DNA of 64,000 bases from Xenorhabdus griffiniae (GCF_037265215.1 NZ_CP147737.1:4558001-4622000), one strand, 5' to 3'. Numbered from the stretch's first letter, positions 8,967-18,006 are shown. Notes: generated by a model from the sequence alone, not told the origin. Program-made: numbers and translations.

Positions 8967-9902
8967 TTAGGGCAGGTTCCGGTGCGGTTATACTTTTTTA
9001 AGCGATTTTTTTCTTATCTATCAGCTTATTAAAGAACCGTTTTTACCTGTTTAGCCCATTCCCGCGAACCTAAAATGCCGAAGTGCACTTTTGGCCTGTT
9101 TTGCTATGCCACCGCCGCAAGCCGTTGTGCAGTATAGCGATCATTTTGGCTTGTGATGGATTGAATAACCTGATTTTGTGAGGCTTTTCACTTTCGGCAA
9201 CGGGCGAACGTCGCCCAACTCGTTTGGGCGGCGGGCGCTCGTTCTGCGGGTGCGGGTGGCACAGAACCCGCCAGCGGCGCATTGCGACGCTATCAAGCAC
9301 TGATGCGCAGGATCTGGCTCGGTTTTACCGATGATGCTTTGCTCAAGGGAAGCCCCCTCTGGGGGCTGCACGGGGCGGAGATGGCGAGCACGGTAACGAG
9401 CGAGGAGCGCAGCGACTGCGAGCCGGGCGCAGCCAATGCAGCGTGGGTTGGGGCGGGGGAGGTAAACCAACGGAGGCCGCAGGCCGACTTGCCTACAGGG
9501 GTGTTTGCCAGAGGATAGCAAGGCAGCTAAAGAAGGTACCTGCTTGGTTGGACGTTGGCGCAGTGTTCCGATTCGGCGCGGTGTTTGCCAAGAGGGTGCG
9601 CCGATGCTGACAGCAGAAGGCGAAGCCTTGTGCGCCACACCCCGCGATGCCGAACAGCGGGGGCGCCAGACATAATGTAAATTATGCGATGCGAGCCGCT
9701 TTGCCCGGTTTTTGGGAACGACTCAGCGCAACGGCGAGTTTCGCATAATTCCCCCACATTATGTTGAGTGGGCTTTGGGCGGCCTGCACTGACTGAACGG
9801 GGACACGGCTGCTCAGGCCGACCATGGCCCACGTACCCCCGCGAGCACCGATGCTGACGGGCAGTCCGGCCACGGTCTGCCCCTGCACCGTTCCCAGCGA
9901 AC
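8967..9902. other. Integrase-distal end of the element, no supported gene
   Basis: About 0.94 kb of GC-rich sequence after the recombinase stop. Several overlapping open frames exist on both strands, but none shows a recognisable domain, and their overlap in different frames suggests chance. It holds a pair of dif-like inverted repeats (9671-9763). The last bases before the core on the minus strand read CCTGCCCTAA, placing a TAA stop in frame with and directly before the displaced tip. This region likely contains one arm of the attachment site. The equivalent region in copy 2 is 16024-16959. Confidence 0.6.
9671..9763. repeat. Inverted pair of dif-like motifs, copy 1
   Basis: CATAATGTAAATTATGCG (9671-9688) and CGCATAATTCCCCCACATTATG (9742-9763) are inverted with respect to each other, and each is itself a CATAAT/ATTATG palindrome. 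The first matches the centre of the E. coli dif site (CATAATGTATATTATG) at 15 of 16 positions. The second carries longer dif-like arms (CGCATAA, TTATGTT) but a 10-bp instead of 6-bp centre. Identical in copy 2 at 16728-16820. Function unknown. Confidence 0.6.
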
Positions 9903-10949
9903 TCAACGGGGACTGTCAGACTGCCCGGTGCGTTGGGGTGTCGGTTCGGCATCCGGCTCGTCGCTGGCACAACCTGCACTGCTTTCCTGTGGTGTCGGTG
10001 TGTCACGCTCTGCCGGATGGGTTTGTTTATGCACTTTCTTCAAGTGACCGATCGCCACGCGTGTATAAATTTCTGTCGTGTTAAGTTTCTCATGTCCCAG
10101 CATTGCCTGGATATGGCGGATATCCGCGCCGTTATCCAGCATCTGCGTCGCCATTGAGTGCCGGAACAGATGGCAGGCGCCCGGTTTGTCTAACTGCGCC
10201 TGCTGCCGGATGGCCTTGCCTGCGATCTGCGTCAGGTGTCCCAGACTCAGCGGCCTGCCCTTTTGCGAGATAAACAGATAACCGCTGTCATAGTGCGCGG
10301 CCAGTTGTGGCCTGACGTTGACCAGATAGCGTTTCAGCCAGCCCAGCGCCCGCTCACCGACAGGCACAACCCGGTCTTTATTCCCTTTGCCCTGATTCAC
10401 GACGACCGCACCGCGTTCGAAGTCGATGTCCCCCTGCCGGAGCTGGCGTAACTCCATGCGCCGGATGCCGCTGCTCCAGAGGATTTCCAGCATCACCCGG
10501 TTGCGAAGTCCCAACACACTCTGATCATCAAGGCTGTCCAACACCTGCGTGGTTTCCCGTTCACTCAGGATCTGCGCCGGCAGCCGCTTTTCTTCTTTCG
10601 GCAACACCATCTGCTCGGCTGGGTTATAGAGGATGTGATGGCGTTGCAGCAAATAGCGGAACCACAGCCGCAGGGCGATCAGCCGTTCCCGCTGACCGTT
10701 ATTGCCGTAAGGCTGGCCATCGGCTTTACGGTAAGCCCGCAGATACCGCTGCCAGCTTTCCAGTAACACCAGTGTGACCTGTGCGGGGTAACGCACCGTG
10801 CGCTGTTCGCACCAGTCGATAAAGGGTAGCAGGTAGCTACGGTATGTTTCCCGCGTGCGGTCAGCCCGGCCTTGTGCCAGCAGCGTGTCGAACCACGCTT
10901 CAAGCTGTTGGCGCAGTGTGATCAGGGTGTTGTCGTGTGAAGTTATCAT
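9903..10949 (-). CDS. Tyrosine recombinase (XerC/D-like integrase), copy 1
   Basis: A 348-residue site-specific recombinase. The N-terminal SAM-like core-binding domain (about residues 8-105) is followed by the catalytic domain with the full set of active residues: R163 (SSGIRRMEL), K188 (GKGNKDR), H260 and R263 (CHLFRHS), H286 (LGHEKLN) and the nucleophile Y295 (TEIYTRV). The spacings H260-R263-H286-Y295 equal those of XerD. A Pro/Ser/Glu-rich tail of about 40 residues (308-348) is unusual for Xer proteins. It is the obvious candidate for recombining the unit at the DPIGL-coding core. An iteron array and the primase gene lie upstream. Confidence 0.95.
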   Translation of the reverse strand: MITSHDNTLITLRQQLEAWFDTLLAQGRADRTRETYRSYLLPFIDWCEQRTVRYPAQVTLVLLESWQRYLRAYRKADGQPYGNNGQRERLIALRLWFRYLLQRHHILYNPAEQMVLPKEEKRLPAQILSERETTQVLDSLDDQSVLGLRNRVMLEILWSSGIRRMELRQLRQGDIDFERGAVVVNQGKGNKDRVVPVGERALGWLKRYLVNVRPQLAAHYDSGYLFISQKGRPLSLGHLTQIAGKAIRQQAQLDKPGACHLFRHSMATQMLDNGADIRHIQAMLGHEKLNTTEIYTRVAIGHLKKVHKQTHPAERDTPTPQESSAGCASDEPDAEPTPQRTGQSDSPR

Positions 10950-11099
10950 GCGGATTGTCCTTTTTGTCGTGGGTGCTATCCGGCAGTACGGTATGACGGG
11001 AAGTTTTTATTGTGTTGCCGGAACAGTGATTTTTCGTTTTGTCAGACTTGCGCTCGGTTAACCCACTCTGGCTGTGGCTTTAGGGTAGTTTTGGCTACC

Positions 11100-11161
11100 C
11101 AGACTTGACCCCGACTTGGGGTAGACTTGGGGAAGACTTGCCTCCGTGCTACCCAGACTTG
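11100..11161. repeat. Iteron array with 11-bp phasing (candidate replication origin), copy 1
   Basis: GACTTG occurs at 11102, 11113, 11124, 11135 and 11156, i.e. spaced 11, 11, 11 and 21 bp, mostly in the context (C/T/A)AGACTTG; a sixth lies at 11045. Helically phased direct repeats beside a primase-helicase gene resemble replication iterons of plasmids and P4-type elements. It occupies the gap between the primase stop and the recombinase start. Confidence 0.65.
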
Positions 11162-11167
11162 CGGGGA

Positions 11168-13882
11168 TCATACCGGGACGATCAGGCCGCTTAAGTGGGC
11201 GCTGTCGCCGTCACCGTCCCACAGCAGTTCGTATTGCAGCAGGTGCCCGCGACTGCCACCGTGAACAAGCAGGTATTCCATGTCGCTCAGGCGCTGGCAA
11301 TGCAGCTTAAGCTGGCTGTCGCTCCAGTTCGTGTAAGCCCGGATATCCCGTCGGGTAAAACGCACCCTATTCAGTGCGCATTGTTGTTCTGCTGCCATGC
11401 CGTGCGCCATCTGCTGGATTAACAGTAACAGCCTGCGCGTCTGCGGCGGCATTTCGTCCAGCGTCCGGCCTAAGATTTCATGGGCAAGCTGGTTCGCCAG
11501 TTTGATATCGTCTTTGCTCACTTCGATATATTCAAGCCGCTTGCCGCGATGCTCAGTGCTCTTGATCTCCCGCTGGTGCTGGTGCAGCAGGGCAATGCTC
11601 TGGATTAACGTCAGGTATTTCATATGGTCACGGCGGGTGCGGGTTTTATCTGACAGGAACGTCAGTTGGTGAGCATAGGGATTGACCACATTCAGCGGTT
11701 TCAGCAGCCGCTGGGCGTTCTGGTGAAGCTGGGTCAGATAATCGCGCTCGTTCTCGGCCAGCAAGCCTTCGAGGGTTTGTTTCTGGCGCTGCACCGCGTG
11801 GATCGCTTCGGTCTGTTCGCGGGATTCATTCACCGTCAGCACCAGACAGCGGTTGAGCAGCTCTTCATCCACATCAATGGCAGTCGTGGTGAGCATCAGC
11901 ATCACCGGGCCTTTGACGGTGTAGCTTTTGGTCACGAGGTTGCCCGTGGCTTCATCCTTGCCCGTACTCGCCATTGTTAACTCGCCGTCTGACTGCAACA
12001 GCTTGAGCGCATAAGCCGCCTGCCGCACGCCTTCTTCTTCCGCGATGGCTAATATTTTGTGCTGCAGGTTGGTTTCACCGAGATAAAACAGGCTCTGGCC
12101 GGTCATGGCGCTGTACTGGATGCGTTCTTCTTCCGGGATCAGGTTCAGTACGGCATCCATTAATGAGGATTTTCCGGCGGCACTGCTGCTCTGGATCAGG
12201 ACGGCTAACGGTTTGGGTAACTTTCGGCTCACGGCCGCCAAAAAGCCCGCCAGTAAGTTAGTGGATTCGCCGACTACGCCGCAGGCGGCTAAGTCAGCGG
12301 TAATACGCGCCGTCAAGTACGGATCTTGCAGTAACGCCAGTGCTGCTTCCCGTTCCGCGATCCCCATCTCCGGTACGTTGGGGCCGGTGTCCGCGGGTTG
12401 TTGCTGCCACTGTTCGATCGCCAGTAACACCTGCCCCAGCGAACGCCGCAGATCCGCTTCGCCCAGCCCCAGCTCAGCCGCAGCCAGACGCGCATAACTG
12501 TGGCGGGAACGGGCACTGATCAGATCAACGCCATCCGCGAACAACACGCCGCTTTGCCTGTCCAGCACCTGCGCATTGAGTTTCATCACGGCAGCGCCGG
12601 CTTTGACTGTGCCCATGCCGCGCAGACACCATTGTAATGTGCCGACCGAGATCAGCAGCTCGCCGTTGTCGCCGGATTCACACACCACATTCGGCGTCAC
12701 GCGGGGCACAGGTTCAGCGGCTAAGATGACTGTTGGTTCGGGGTCAACGGCGGGTTCAACTGTCTGGCGTTCAACGATAACGAGATCGGCAGCTTCCTGC
12801 ATCGGTACGGCACTCTCAAGCAGCAGGGCAAAGGCGGATTCGGGTTCTGCCATCTGACACAGATAACCGTTCGCATCCCTGCCCGGCGGGAACACCACGC
12901 GCAGCGGTGTGATCCCTTTGGCAACCAATGCTGACGCCAGTTTGACCGCCGCTTCATTGCCTGCACTGTCATTGTCGAACGCGATCAGTACCTGCTTAAT
13001 GCCGTAGTGTTCGAACGCCCGCCAGTGATCCGCTGTGACGCCATTTACGCCATAGGCGGCAGTCACATTGCGTTGCCCCGTTACCCAGAACGACATCGCA
13101 TCAATCAGCGATTCACACAGGATCAACGTCTTGGACGTACCCAGCGCGGTTTCATTCCAGACGCCACCATGCGCCCCCGGCAGATACAGATGCAACGGTG
13201 TGCCCGGTCGCAGACGATCCGTGATTTTACGCCCGTACACTTCCTGTATCTGCCCCTCAGGACTGATCACCGGCACAACCAGTGAACCAACAAAATGCTC
13301 ATGCCCTGATTTTCGCATCACGCCAGCGGCCTGTAAGCGTTGGCGGACATCAGCCCCGTCTTTGGTGTATTTACTGCCGGGCAGACGGTAAGCGAGCGTC
13401 CGGTTGGCAAAACCCAGCTTAAACTGCGTGACTAATTCAGGATGATTGAGCCGCCGCTTCGCCAGATACGCCTGTGCTTCCGGCGCATTCAGCAACGTAT
13501 GGTGATAGAACCCAATCACCCGCCATAACAGCCCCTGTTGCCCGATAGCATCACTGACCAGCTCCGCAGGTTGCACCAACGGCTCTACCGAGGGATTGAC
13601 TCCTAACACCGCGCGCAGGCGTTCCACGGCATGGCGCAGGCTTAACCCTTCGGTTTTCATCACCCAGTCCAGCACCGAGCCGCCCGCACTGCAACCAAAA
13701 CAGTGATAGAGATTTTTTGACGGTGTGATGACCATCGAGGGCGTTTTCTCTTCATGGAACGGGCACAGCACAACCATGTCTTTGCCGCGCTTAAAGAGCT
13801 GCCGGCCTTGTTGCTCGATAACGGCCACTAAAGAGACGGCGGCTTTCAGGTGCTGTAATTCTGCGTCGGGGATGCGAGCCAT
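11168..13882 (-). CDS. CHC2 zinc-finger/TOPRIM primase with P-loop helicase domain, copy 1
   Basis: A 904-residue replication protein. The DnaG-type zinc finger has ligands C40, H43, C61 and C64 (CPFH...CFGC). The TOPRIM catalytic domain follows, with E257 (LILCESLID) and D303/D305 (AFDNDSAGNEA). A linker of about 200 residues leads to an ATPase domain with Walker A SSSAAGKSS (K571) and an acidic Walker B-like stretch LAIAEEEG. Fusion of primase and P-loop ATPase is typical of proteins that start replication of satellite phages and integrative plasmids. It is divergent from the xre repressor gene, which probably controls it. Not a host DnaG, which lacks the ATPase part. Confidence 0.9.
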   Translation of the reverse strand: MARIPDAELQHLKAAVSLVAVIEQQGRQLFKRGKDMVVLCPFHEEKTPSMVITPSKNLYHCFGCSAGGSVLDWVMKTEGLSLRHAVERLRAVLGVNPSVEPLVQPAELVSDAIGQQGLLWRVIGFYHHTLLNAPEAQAYLAKRRLNHPELVTQFKLGFANRTLAYRLPGSKYTKDGADVRQRLQAAGVMRKSGHEHFVGSLVVPVISPEGQIQEVYGRKITDRLRPGTPLHLYLPGAHGGVWNETALGTSKTLILCESLIDAMSFWVTGQRNVTAAYGVNGVTADHWRAFEHYGIKQVLIAFDNDSAGNEAAVKLASALVAKGITPLRVVFPPGRDANGYLCQMAEPESAFALLLESAVPMQEAADLVIVERQTVEPAVDPEPTVILAAEPVPRVTPNVVCESGDNGELLISVGTLQWCLRGMGTVKAGAAVMKLNAQVLDRQSGVLFADGVDLISARSRHSYARLAAAELGLGEADLRRSLGQVLLAIEQWQQQPADTGPNVPEMGIAEREAALALLQDPYLTARITADLAACGVVGESTNLLAGFLAAVSRKLPKPLAVLIQSSSAAGKSSLMDAVLNLIPEEERIQYSAMTGQSLFYLGETNLQHKILAIAEEEGVRQAAYALKLLQSDGELTMASTGKDEATGNLVTKSYTVKGPVMLMLTTTAIDVDEELLNRCLVLTVNESREQTEAIHAVQRQKQTLEGLLAENERDYLTQLHQNAQRLLKPLNVVNPYAHQLTFLSDKTRTRRDHMKYLTLIQSIALLHQHQREIKSTEHRGKRLEYIEVSKDDIKLANQLAHEILGRTLDEMPPQTRRLLLLIQQMAHGMAAEQQCALNRVRFTRRDIRAYTNWSDSQLKLHCQRLSDMEYLLVHGGSRGHLLQYELLWDGDGDSAHLSGLIVPV

Positions 13883-13982
13883 AAAAATGTTCCTTTTAAA
13901 ACCTTGTCAATGCTCTCTATAGATATTATTATATGCTCTATAAAGATTATTTAGTCAAGTCTATTTAGAACAGGGGGCGATA
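13883..13982. promoter_or_regulatory. Divergent promoter/operator between primase and xre, copy 1
   Basis: An AT-rich 100-bp gap between divergent genes. The related 7-bp blocks CTCTATA occur twice (within TGCTCTCTATAGATA and TGCTCTATAAAGAT, about 13910-13947), a plausible repressor operator overlapping two promoters. Repeated identically at 20940-21039. Confidence 0.5.
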
Positions 13983-14351
13983 ATGGAACTCATCAATATT
14001 GACAAAGGAACAGACTGGATGAGTTTTTCTACCCGCTTTCTGCAACTGCGCAAGCAGCATAGCCTGACCCAGCCCCAGATGGCTGAGCGTGTAGGCATAC
14101 ACCTGACCCAAGTTCGCCGCTACGAGTCTGGTGAAGCACAGCCCTCTTTGGACATTCTCAAGCGGATTGCTGTCACTTTTAATGTGTCGGCGGACTGGCT
14201 GATATTTGAGGAAGAAGAACGTGAACCGCAGGACGAACTGAAGCTGAAGTTTGAGGCGGTTAAACAGATGGATGAGGAAGAACAACGTTCGGTGATTTCA
14301 GTGCTGGATGCCCTGATTCTCAAGCATCAGGCTAGGCTATTGATTGGATAA
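13983..14351 (+). CDS. XRE/Cro-CI-type repressor, copy 1
   Basis: A 122-residue regulator. The helix-turn-helix lies at about residues 17-72 (RFLQLRKQHSLTQPQMAERV, then TQVRRYESGEAQPSLDILKRIA), the standard HTH_3 pattern of phage-type repressors. An acidic linker and a C-terminal helix (EEEQRSVISVLDALIL) probably dimerise. It is read divergently from the primase across a short AT-rich gap with repeated CTCTATA blocks, the layout of a lysogeny-type switch; repression of primase expression is inferred. A strong GGGGG ribosome site precedes the start. Confidence 0.88.
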   Translation: MELINIDKGTDWMSFSTRFLQLRKQHSLTQPQMAERVGIHLTQVRRYESGEAQPSLDILKRIAVTFNVSADWLIFEEEEREPQDELKLKFEAVKQMDEEEQRSVISVLDALILKHQARLLIG

Positions 14352-14363
14352 TCTGACTTAACG

Positions 14364-14398
14364 CGGCGCTGATGTGGTTGCAACACACCAACGCCGCT
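14364..14398. repeat. Conserved hairpin before symE, copy 1
   Basis: Same 14-bp arms as at 7555-7589 (GCGGCGCTGATGTG / CACACCAACGCCGC) but a different 7-base loop (GTTGCAA). Conservation of the arms with divergence of the loop between units suggests the stem is selected. Repeated at 21421-21455. Confidence 0.65.
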
Positions 14399-14425
14399 GA
14401 CCACAACCAACTAACAAGGAGTTGA

Positions 14426-14749
14426 ATGATGGCTAAGGCGCATTCTAGGCAAAACCGTGCCGTAAATAAAGCGGCAAAAACCGAACGTTATTACACCGTG
14501 GGATACGTGCCGCAAAATGACAAGGCCAATGCCCCGCCCGCAATTCATCTTAAAGGGCAGTGGCTTAAGCAGGCCGGATTTGATATTGGTGGCACACTCA
14601 CCGTCAAGATTATGGATGGCTGTTTAGTGCTCATTCCTGACAGCGACGACACCCACACAATGAAGCAACAGTACCAGCGCCAGCAAGCCCAGCTCAGTGA
14701 GATTAAGCTGCGGATGCGGGAACTGATTGGCGACTACAACAGCAACTAA
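14426..14749 (+). CDS. SymE-family protein, copy 1
   Basis: A 107-residue SymE-domain protein (PAIHLKGQWLKQAGFDIGG, then VKIMDGCLVLIP) preceded by AAGGAG. It follows the repressor by 74 bp in the same direction and is convergent with the immunity gene. SymE-family genes are commonly found near Rhs loci in enterobacteria, but here it is a fixed part of the mobile unit. Whether it acts as toxin, nucleoid-binding protein or regulator of the unit is not shown. Confidence 0.85.
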   Translation: MMAKAHSRQNRAVNKAAKTERYYTVGYVPQNDKANAPPAIHLKGQWLKQAGFDIGGTLTVKIMDGCLVLIPDSDDTHTMKQQYQRQQAQLSEIKLRMRELIGDYNSN

Positions 14750-14781
14750 GGGCAGGGAATGAGCGGCTCTTAAAAAAGAAG

Positions 14782-14815
14782 AAAGCCGGAAGATCACGCT
14801 GATCTTTCCGGCTTA
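14782..14815. terminator. Conserved bidirectional hairpin terminator, copy 1
   Basis: AAAGCCGGAAGATC and GATCTTTCCGGCTT form the stem between convergent symE and immunity genes; same element as at 7973, 21839 and 31093. Confidence 0.8.
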
Positions 14816-14847
14816 ATAACGTGAATCATATTTCAGTTATTATTAAT

Positions 14848-15471
14848 TTAAAAGCTACCACATGGAAATAGTTCAGATAAATTTCTCTTATAATATTCTA
14901 TTTCATCTTGGTTTTTAAGTTTATAGTTTGACTTATAAAAATAAAGACTTAGCCAATACACACGGACGTAAGATAAATATTCATGTCTGTTTTTTTCTGA
15001 AAAATCAATGATTGAGTCTAAGGTGTTTTTTATACTTTCATTATCTTGCTCTGTATTCAAAGCCTCTTTAGTTAGTTTTTTAAGGGTCATGTAAGTATCT
15101 TTAAATTCTTGGGCACTCAAATGGTTTTCTGGCTCATCATAATTAACAAATAAAGCTGATTCGATATCATGAATAAGAATATCATCAATTAAACCAGATT
15201 TGTAATCTCTTATGTTTTTAATTAAATCAATCAGTTCCTTGCTCTGAGTTGATTCTACCAAAGAAATAATTACTGGTTCATGGCACAAAATTTCAAGATA
15301 TTTATCTTCAATAGAACTATAGATATCTATAAGAAAATCATTATCAATTAATTCAATAATTGACCAAAAAAATCCGTCATGAAAATTAAACCACATATTA
15401 AAAGAGAGTATTTCATCACACTTTCTTTTAATTTCACGAATGCTATGTTCTATATTCATATAATCCATCAT
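14848..15471 (-). CDS. Putative immunity protein to EndoU-like tip A, copy 1
   Basis: A 207-residue, AT-rich, acidic and Lys/Tyr-rich protein, starting 3 bp after the stop of toxin tip A. No signal peptide or membrane segment; probably all-helical and cytoplasmic. I do not recognise the family. Toxin-immunity coupling is inferred from adjacency, strand and base composition, which is very unlike that of the flanking integrase and primase genes. Identical to 21905-22528. Confidence 0.72.
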   Translation of the reverse strand: MMDYMNIEHSIREIKRKCDEILSFNMWFNFHDGFFWSIIELIDNDFLIDIYSSIEDKYLEILCHEPVIISLVESTQSKELIDLIKNIRDYKSGLIDDILIHDIESALFVNYDEPENHLSAQEFKDTYMTLKKLTKEALNTEQDNESIKNTLDSIIDFSEKNRHEYLSYVRVYWLSLYFYKSNYKLKNQDEIEYYKRNLSELFPCGSF

Positions 15472-15474
15472 GCG

Positions 15475-16023
15475 TTAAGGTTGAATTGAATTATCTGGGA
15501 AAATAGAGCCGCCCCCTTTAGGGTCACGGACAACTCGGATAAAGACTCCATTATGTGTTCCTGAAATCATAGTTCCGCCAGAAGGCATGTCTACTTTTAC
15601 ACTACTTGGAGAATCCCAAATTACTTTCCCTGCATGTTTAATATCTGCATCACTCCAATTTTCTGGGAACCATGATTGGCCTGTTCCTTTGCGTTTCGCT
15701 TTAGATGCATGGTTAGGTATATTTCCTACCCGTACCCCATTAGGATAAGTATGCTCTATATTGTAAGGGATACCTCTTGCTTCTAACTCCCGAATAGCTG
15801 ATTGTCCATGTCCCCCACCACTTAACCTTCCGTTTGGGAATGTTTTTCTATCCCTCGGTGGCATAGAACTGGCTTCCTTCCAGTCTCCTTTACTAGAATG
15901 ATTAACAACATCATCATTTATGAATGAAGATGGACAATTTGTTAATCCAAAGGGGTCTACCCATCCGGTGGGGTTATGGACATACGAATACGGATTAAAC
16001 CCGCCCAGCAGCCCGATCGGGTC
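15475..16023 (-). CDS. Displaced (orphan) copy of Rhs toxin tip A (EndoU-like)
   Basis: An exact copy of the last 182 residues of the intact Rhs protein, starting at the 20-bp core with DPIGLLGG. It has no start codon of its own at the junction, and TAA lies directly upstream in frame, so it is separated from any Rhs carrier. The variable domain carries the EndoU-type pattern described under the intact Rhs. It would be expressed only if joined again to an rhs gene by recombination or from an internal start such as the ATG at 15862-15864. Confidence 0.88.
   Translation of the reverse strand, partial: DPIGLLGGFNPYSYVHNPTGWVDPFGLTNCPSSFINDDVVNHSSKGDWKEASSMPPRDRKTFPNGRLSGGGHGQSAIRELEARGIPYNIEHTYPNGVRVGNIPNHASKAKRKGTGQSWFPENWSDADIKHAGKVIWDSPSSVKVDMPSGGTMISGTHNGVFIRVVRDPKGGGSIFPDNSIQP
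16004..16023 (-). other. Candidate attachment core, unit 1/unit 2 boundary (circle-junction-like)
   Basis: Same 20-bp GACCCGATCGGGCTGCTGGG on the minus strand. Because the units are tandem, this junction joins the integrase-distal end of one unit to the toxin end of the next and should have the sequence of the excised circle's attachment site. Confidence 0.65.
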
Positions 16024-16959
16024 TTAGGGCAGGTTCCGGTGCGGTTATACTTTTTTAAGCGATTTTTTTCTTATCTATCAGCTTATTAAAGAACCGTTTT
16101 TACCTGTTTAGCCCATTCCCGCGAACCTAAAATGCCGAAGTGCACTTTTGGCCTGTTTTGCTATGCCACCGCCGCAAGCCGTTGTGCAGTATAGCGATCA
16201 TTTTGGCTTGTGATGGATTGAATAACCTGATTTTGTGAGGCTTTTCACTTTCGGCAACGGGCGAACGTCGCCCAACTCGTTTGGGCGGCGGGCGCTCGTT
16301 CTGCGGGTGCGGGTGGCACAGAACCCGCCAGCGGCGCATTGCGACGCTATCAAGCACTGATGCGCAGGATCTGGCTCGGTTTTACCGATGATGCTTTGCT
16401 CAAGGGAAGCCCCCTCTGGGGGCTGCACGGGGCGGAGATGGCGAGCACGGTAACGAGCGAGGAGCGCAGCGACTGCGAGCCGGGCGCAGCCAATGCAGCG
16501 TGGGTTGGGGCGGGGGAGGTAAACCAACGGAGGCCGCAGGCCGACTTGCCTACAGGGGTGTTTGCCAGAGGATAGCAAGGCAGCTAAAGAAGGTACCTGC
16601 TTGGTTGGACGTTGGCGCAGTGTTCCGATTCGGCGCGGTGTTTGCCAAGAGGGTGCGCCGATGCTGACAGCAGAAGGCGAAGCCTTGTGCGCCACACCCC
16701 GCGATGCCGAACAGCGGGGGCGCCAGACATAATGTAAATTATGCGATGCGAGCCGCTTTGCCCGGTTTTTGGGAACGACTCAGCGCAACGGCGAGTTTCG
16801 CATAATTCCCCCACATTATGTTGAGTGGGCTTTGGGCGGCCTGCACTGACTGAACGGGGACACGGCTGCTCAGGCCGACCATGGCCCACGTACCCCCGCG
16901 AGCACCGATGCTGACGGGCAGTCCGGCCACGGTCTGCCCCTGCACCGTTCCCAGCGAAC
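16024..16959. other. Integrase-distal end of the element, copy 2, no supported gene
   Basis: Duplicate of 8967-9902, including the dif-like inverted repeats. No gene that I can support. Confidence 0.6.
16728..16820. repeat. Inverted pair of dif-like motifs, copy 2
   Basis: Identical to 9671-9763, arms at 16728-16745 and 16799-16820. Confidence 0.6.
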
Positions 16960-18006
16960 TCAACGGGGACTGTCAGACTGCCCGGTGCGTTGGGGTGTCG
17001 GTTCGGCATCCGGCTCGTCGCTGGCACAACCTGCACTGCTTTCCTGTGGTGTCGGTGTGTCACGCTCTGCCGGATGGGTTTGTTTATGCACTTTCTTCAA
17101 GTGACCGATCGCCACGCGTGTATAAATTTCTGTCGTGTTAAGTTTCTCATGTCCCAGCATTGCCTGGATATGGCGGATATCCGCGCCGTTATCCAGCATC
17201 TGCGTCGCCATTGAGTGCCGGAACAGATGGCAGGCGCCCGGTTTGTCTAACTGCGCCTGCTGCCGGATGGCCTTGCCTGCGATCTGCGTCAGGTGTCCCA
17301 GACTCAGCGGCCTGCCCTTTTGCGAGATAAACAGATAACCGCTGTCATAGTGCGCGGCCAGTTGTGGCCTGACGTTGACCAGATAGCGTTTCAGCCAGCC
17401 CAGCGCCCGCTCACCGACAGGCACAACCCGGTCTTTATTCCCTTTGCCCTGATTCACGACGACCGCACCGCGTTCGAAGTCGATGTCCCCCTGCCGGAGC
17501 TGGCGTAACTCCATGCGCCGGATGCCGCTGCTCCAGAGGATTTCCAGCATCACCCGGTTGCGAAGTCCCAACACACTCTGATCATCAAGGCTGTCCAACA
17601 CCTGCGTGGTTTCCCGTTCACTCAGGATCTGCGCCGGCAGCCGCTTTTCTTCTTTCGGCAACACCATCTGCTCGGCTGGGTTATAGAGGATGTGATGGCG
17701 TTGCAGCAAATAGCGGAACCACAGCCGCAGGGCGATCAGCCGTTCCCGCTGACCGTTATTGCCGTAAGGCTGGCCATCGGCTTTACGGTAAGCCCGCAGA
17801 TACCGCTGCCAGCTTTCCAGTAACACCAGTGTGACCTGTGCGGGGTAACGCACCGTGCGCTGTTCGCACCAGTCGATAAAGGGTAGCAGGTAGCTACGGT
17901 ATGTTTCCCGCGTGCGGTCAGCCCGGCCTTGTGCCAGCAGCGTGTCGAACCACGCTTCAAGCTGTTGGCGCAGTGTGATCAGGGTGTTGTCGTGTGAAGT
18001 TATCAT
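16960..18006 (-). CDS. Tyrosine recombinase (XerC/D-like integrase), copy 2
   Basis: Identical in sequence to the recombinase at 9903-10949, with all catalytic residues (R163, K188, H260, R263, H286, Y295). Two intact copies in one array mean either unit could be mobilised. Confidence 0.95.
   Translation of the reverse strand: MITSHDNTLITLRQQLEAWFDTLLAQGRADRTRETYRSYLLPFIDWCEQRTVRYPAQVTLVLLESWQRYLRAYRKADGQPYGNNGQRERLIALRLWFRYLLQRHHILYNPAEQMVLPKEEKRLPAQILSERETTQVLDSLDDQSVLGLRNRVMLEILWSSGIRRMELRQLRQGDIDFERGAVVVNQGKGNKDRVVPVGERALGWLKRYLVNVRPQLAAHYDSGYLFISQKGRPLSLGHLTQIAGKAIRQQAQLDKPGACHLFRHSMATQMLDNGADIRHIQAMLGHEKLNTTEIYTRVAIGHLKKVHKQTHPAERDTPTPQESSAGCASDEPDAEPTPQRTGQSDSPR

Larger units (their letters stand above)
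8967..16023. mobile_element. Integrase/primase element carrying an Rhs toxin-tip cassette, copy 1
   Basis: A 7,057-bp unit directly repeated at 16024-23080. Contents from right to left on the minus strand: toxin tip A, immunity gene, [symE and xre on the plus strand], primase-helicase, iteron array, tyrosine recombinase, then about 0.94 kb without a convincing gene. Every protein in this copy is identical to its partner in copy 2, and no base difference was found where lines were compared. Both ends are set by the 20-bp DPIGL-coding core. The gene set (integrase, replication primase-helicase, repressor) is that of a P4-like satellite or integrative plasmid; the cargo is an Rhs tip with immunity. 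Confidence 0.8.

Noticed and set aside
9070..10006. Several overlapping open frames of 70-165 codons (9070-9300, 9141-9638, 9527-10006) beside the integrase, and their copies at 16127-17063
   Set aside because: They overlap in different frames, are rich in Arg/Pro as chance frames in GC-rich DNA are, have no domain I recognise, and one starts inside the integrase gene.
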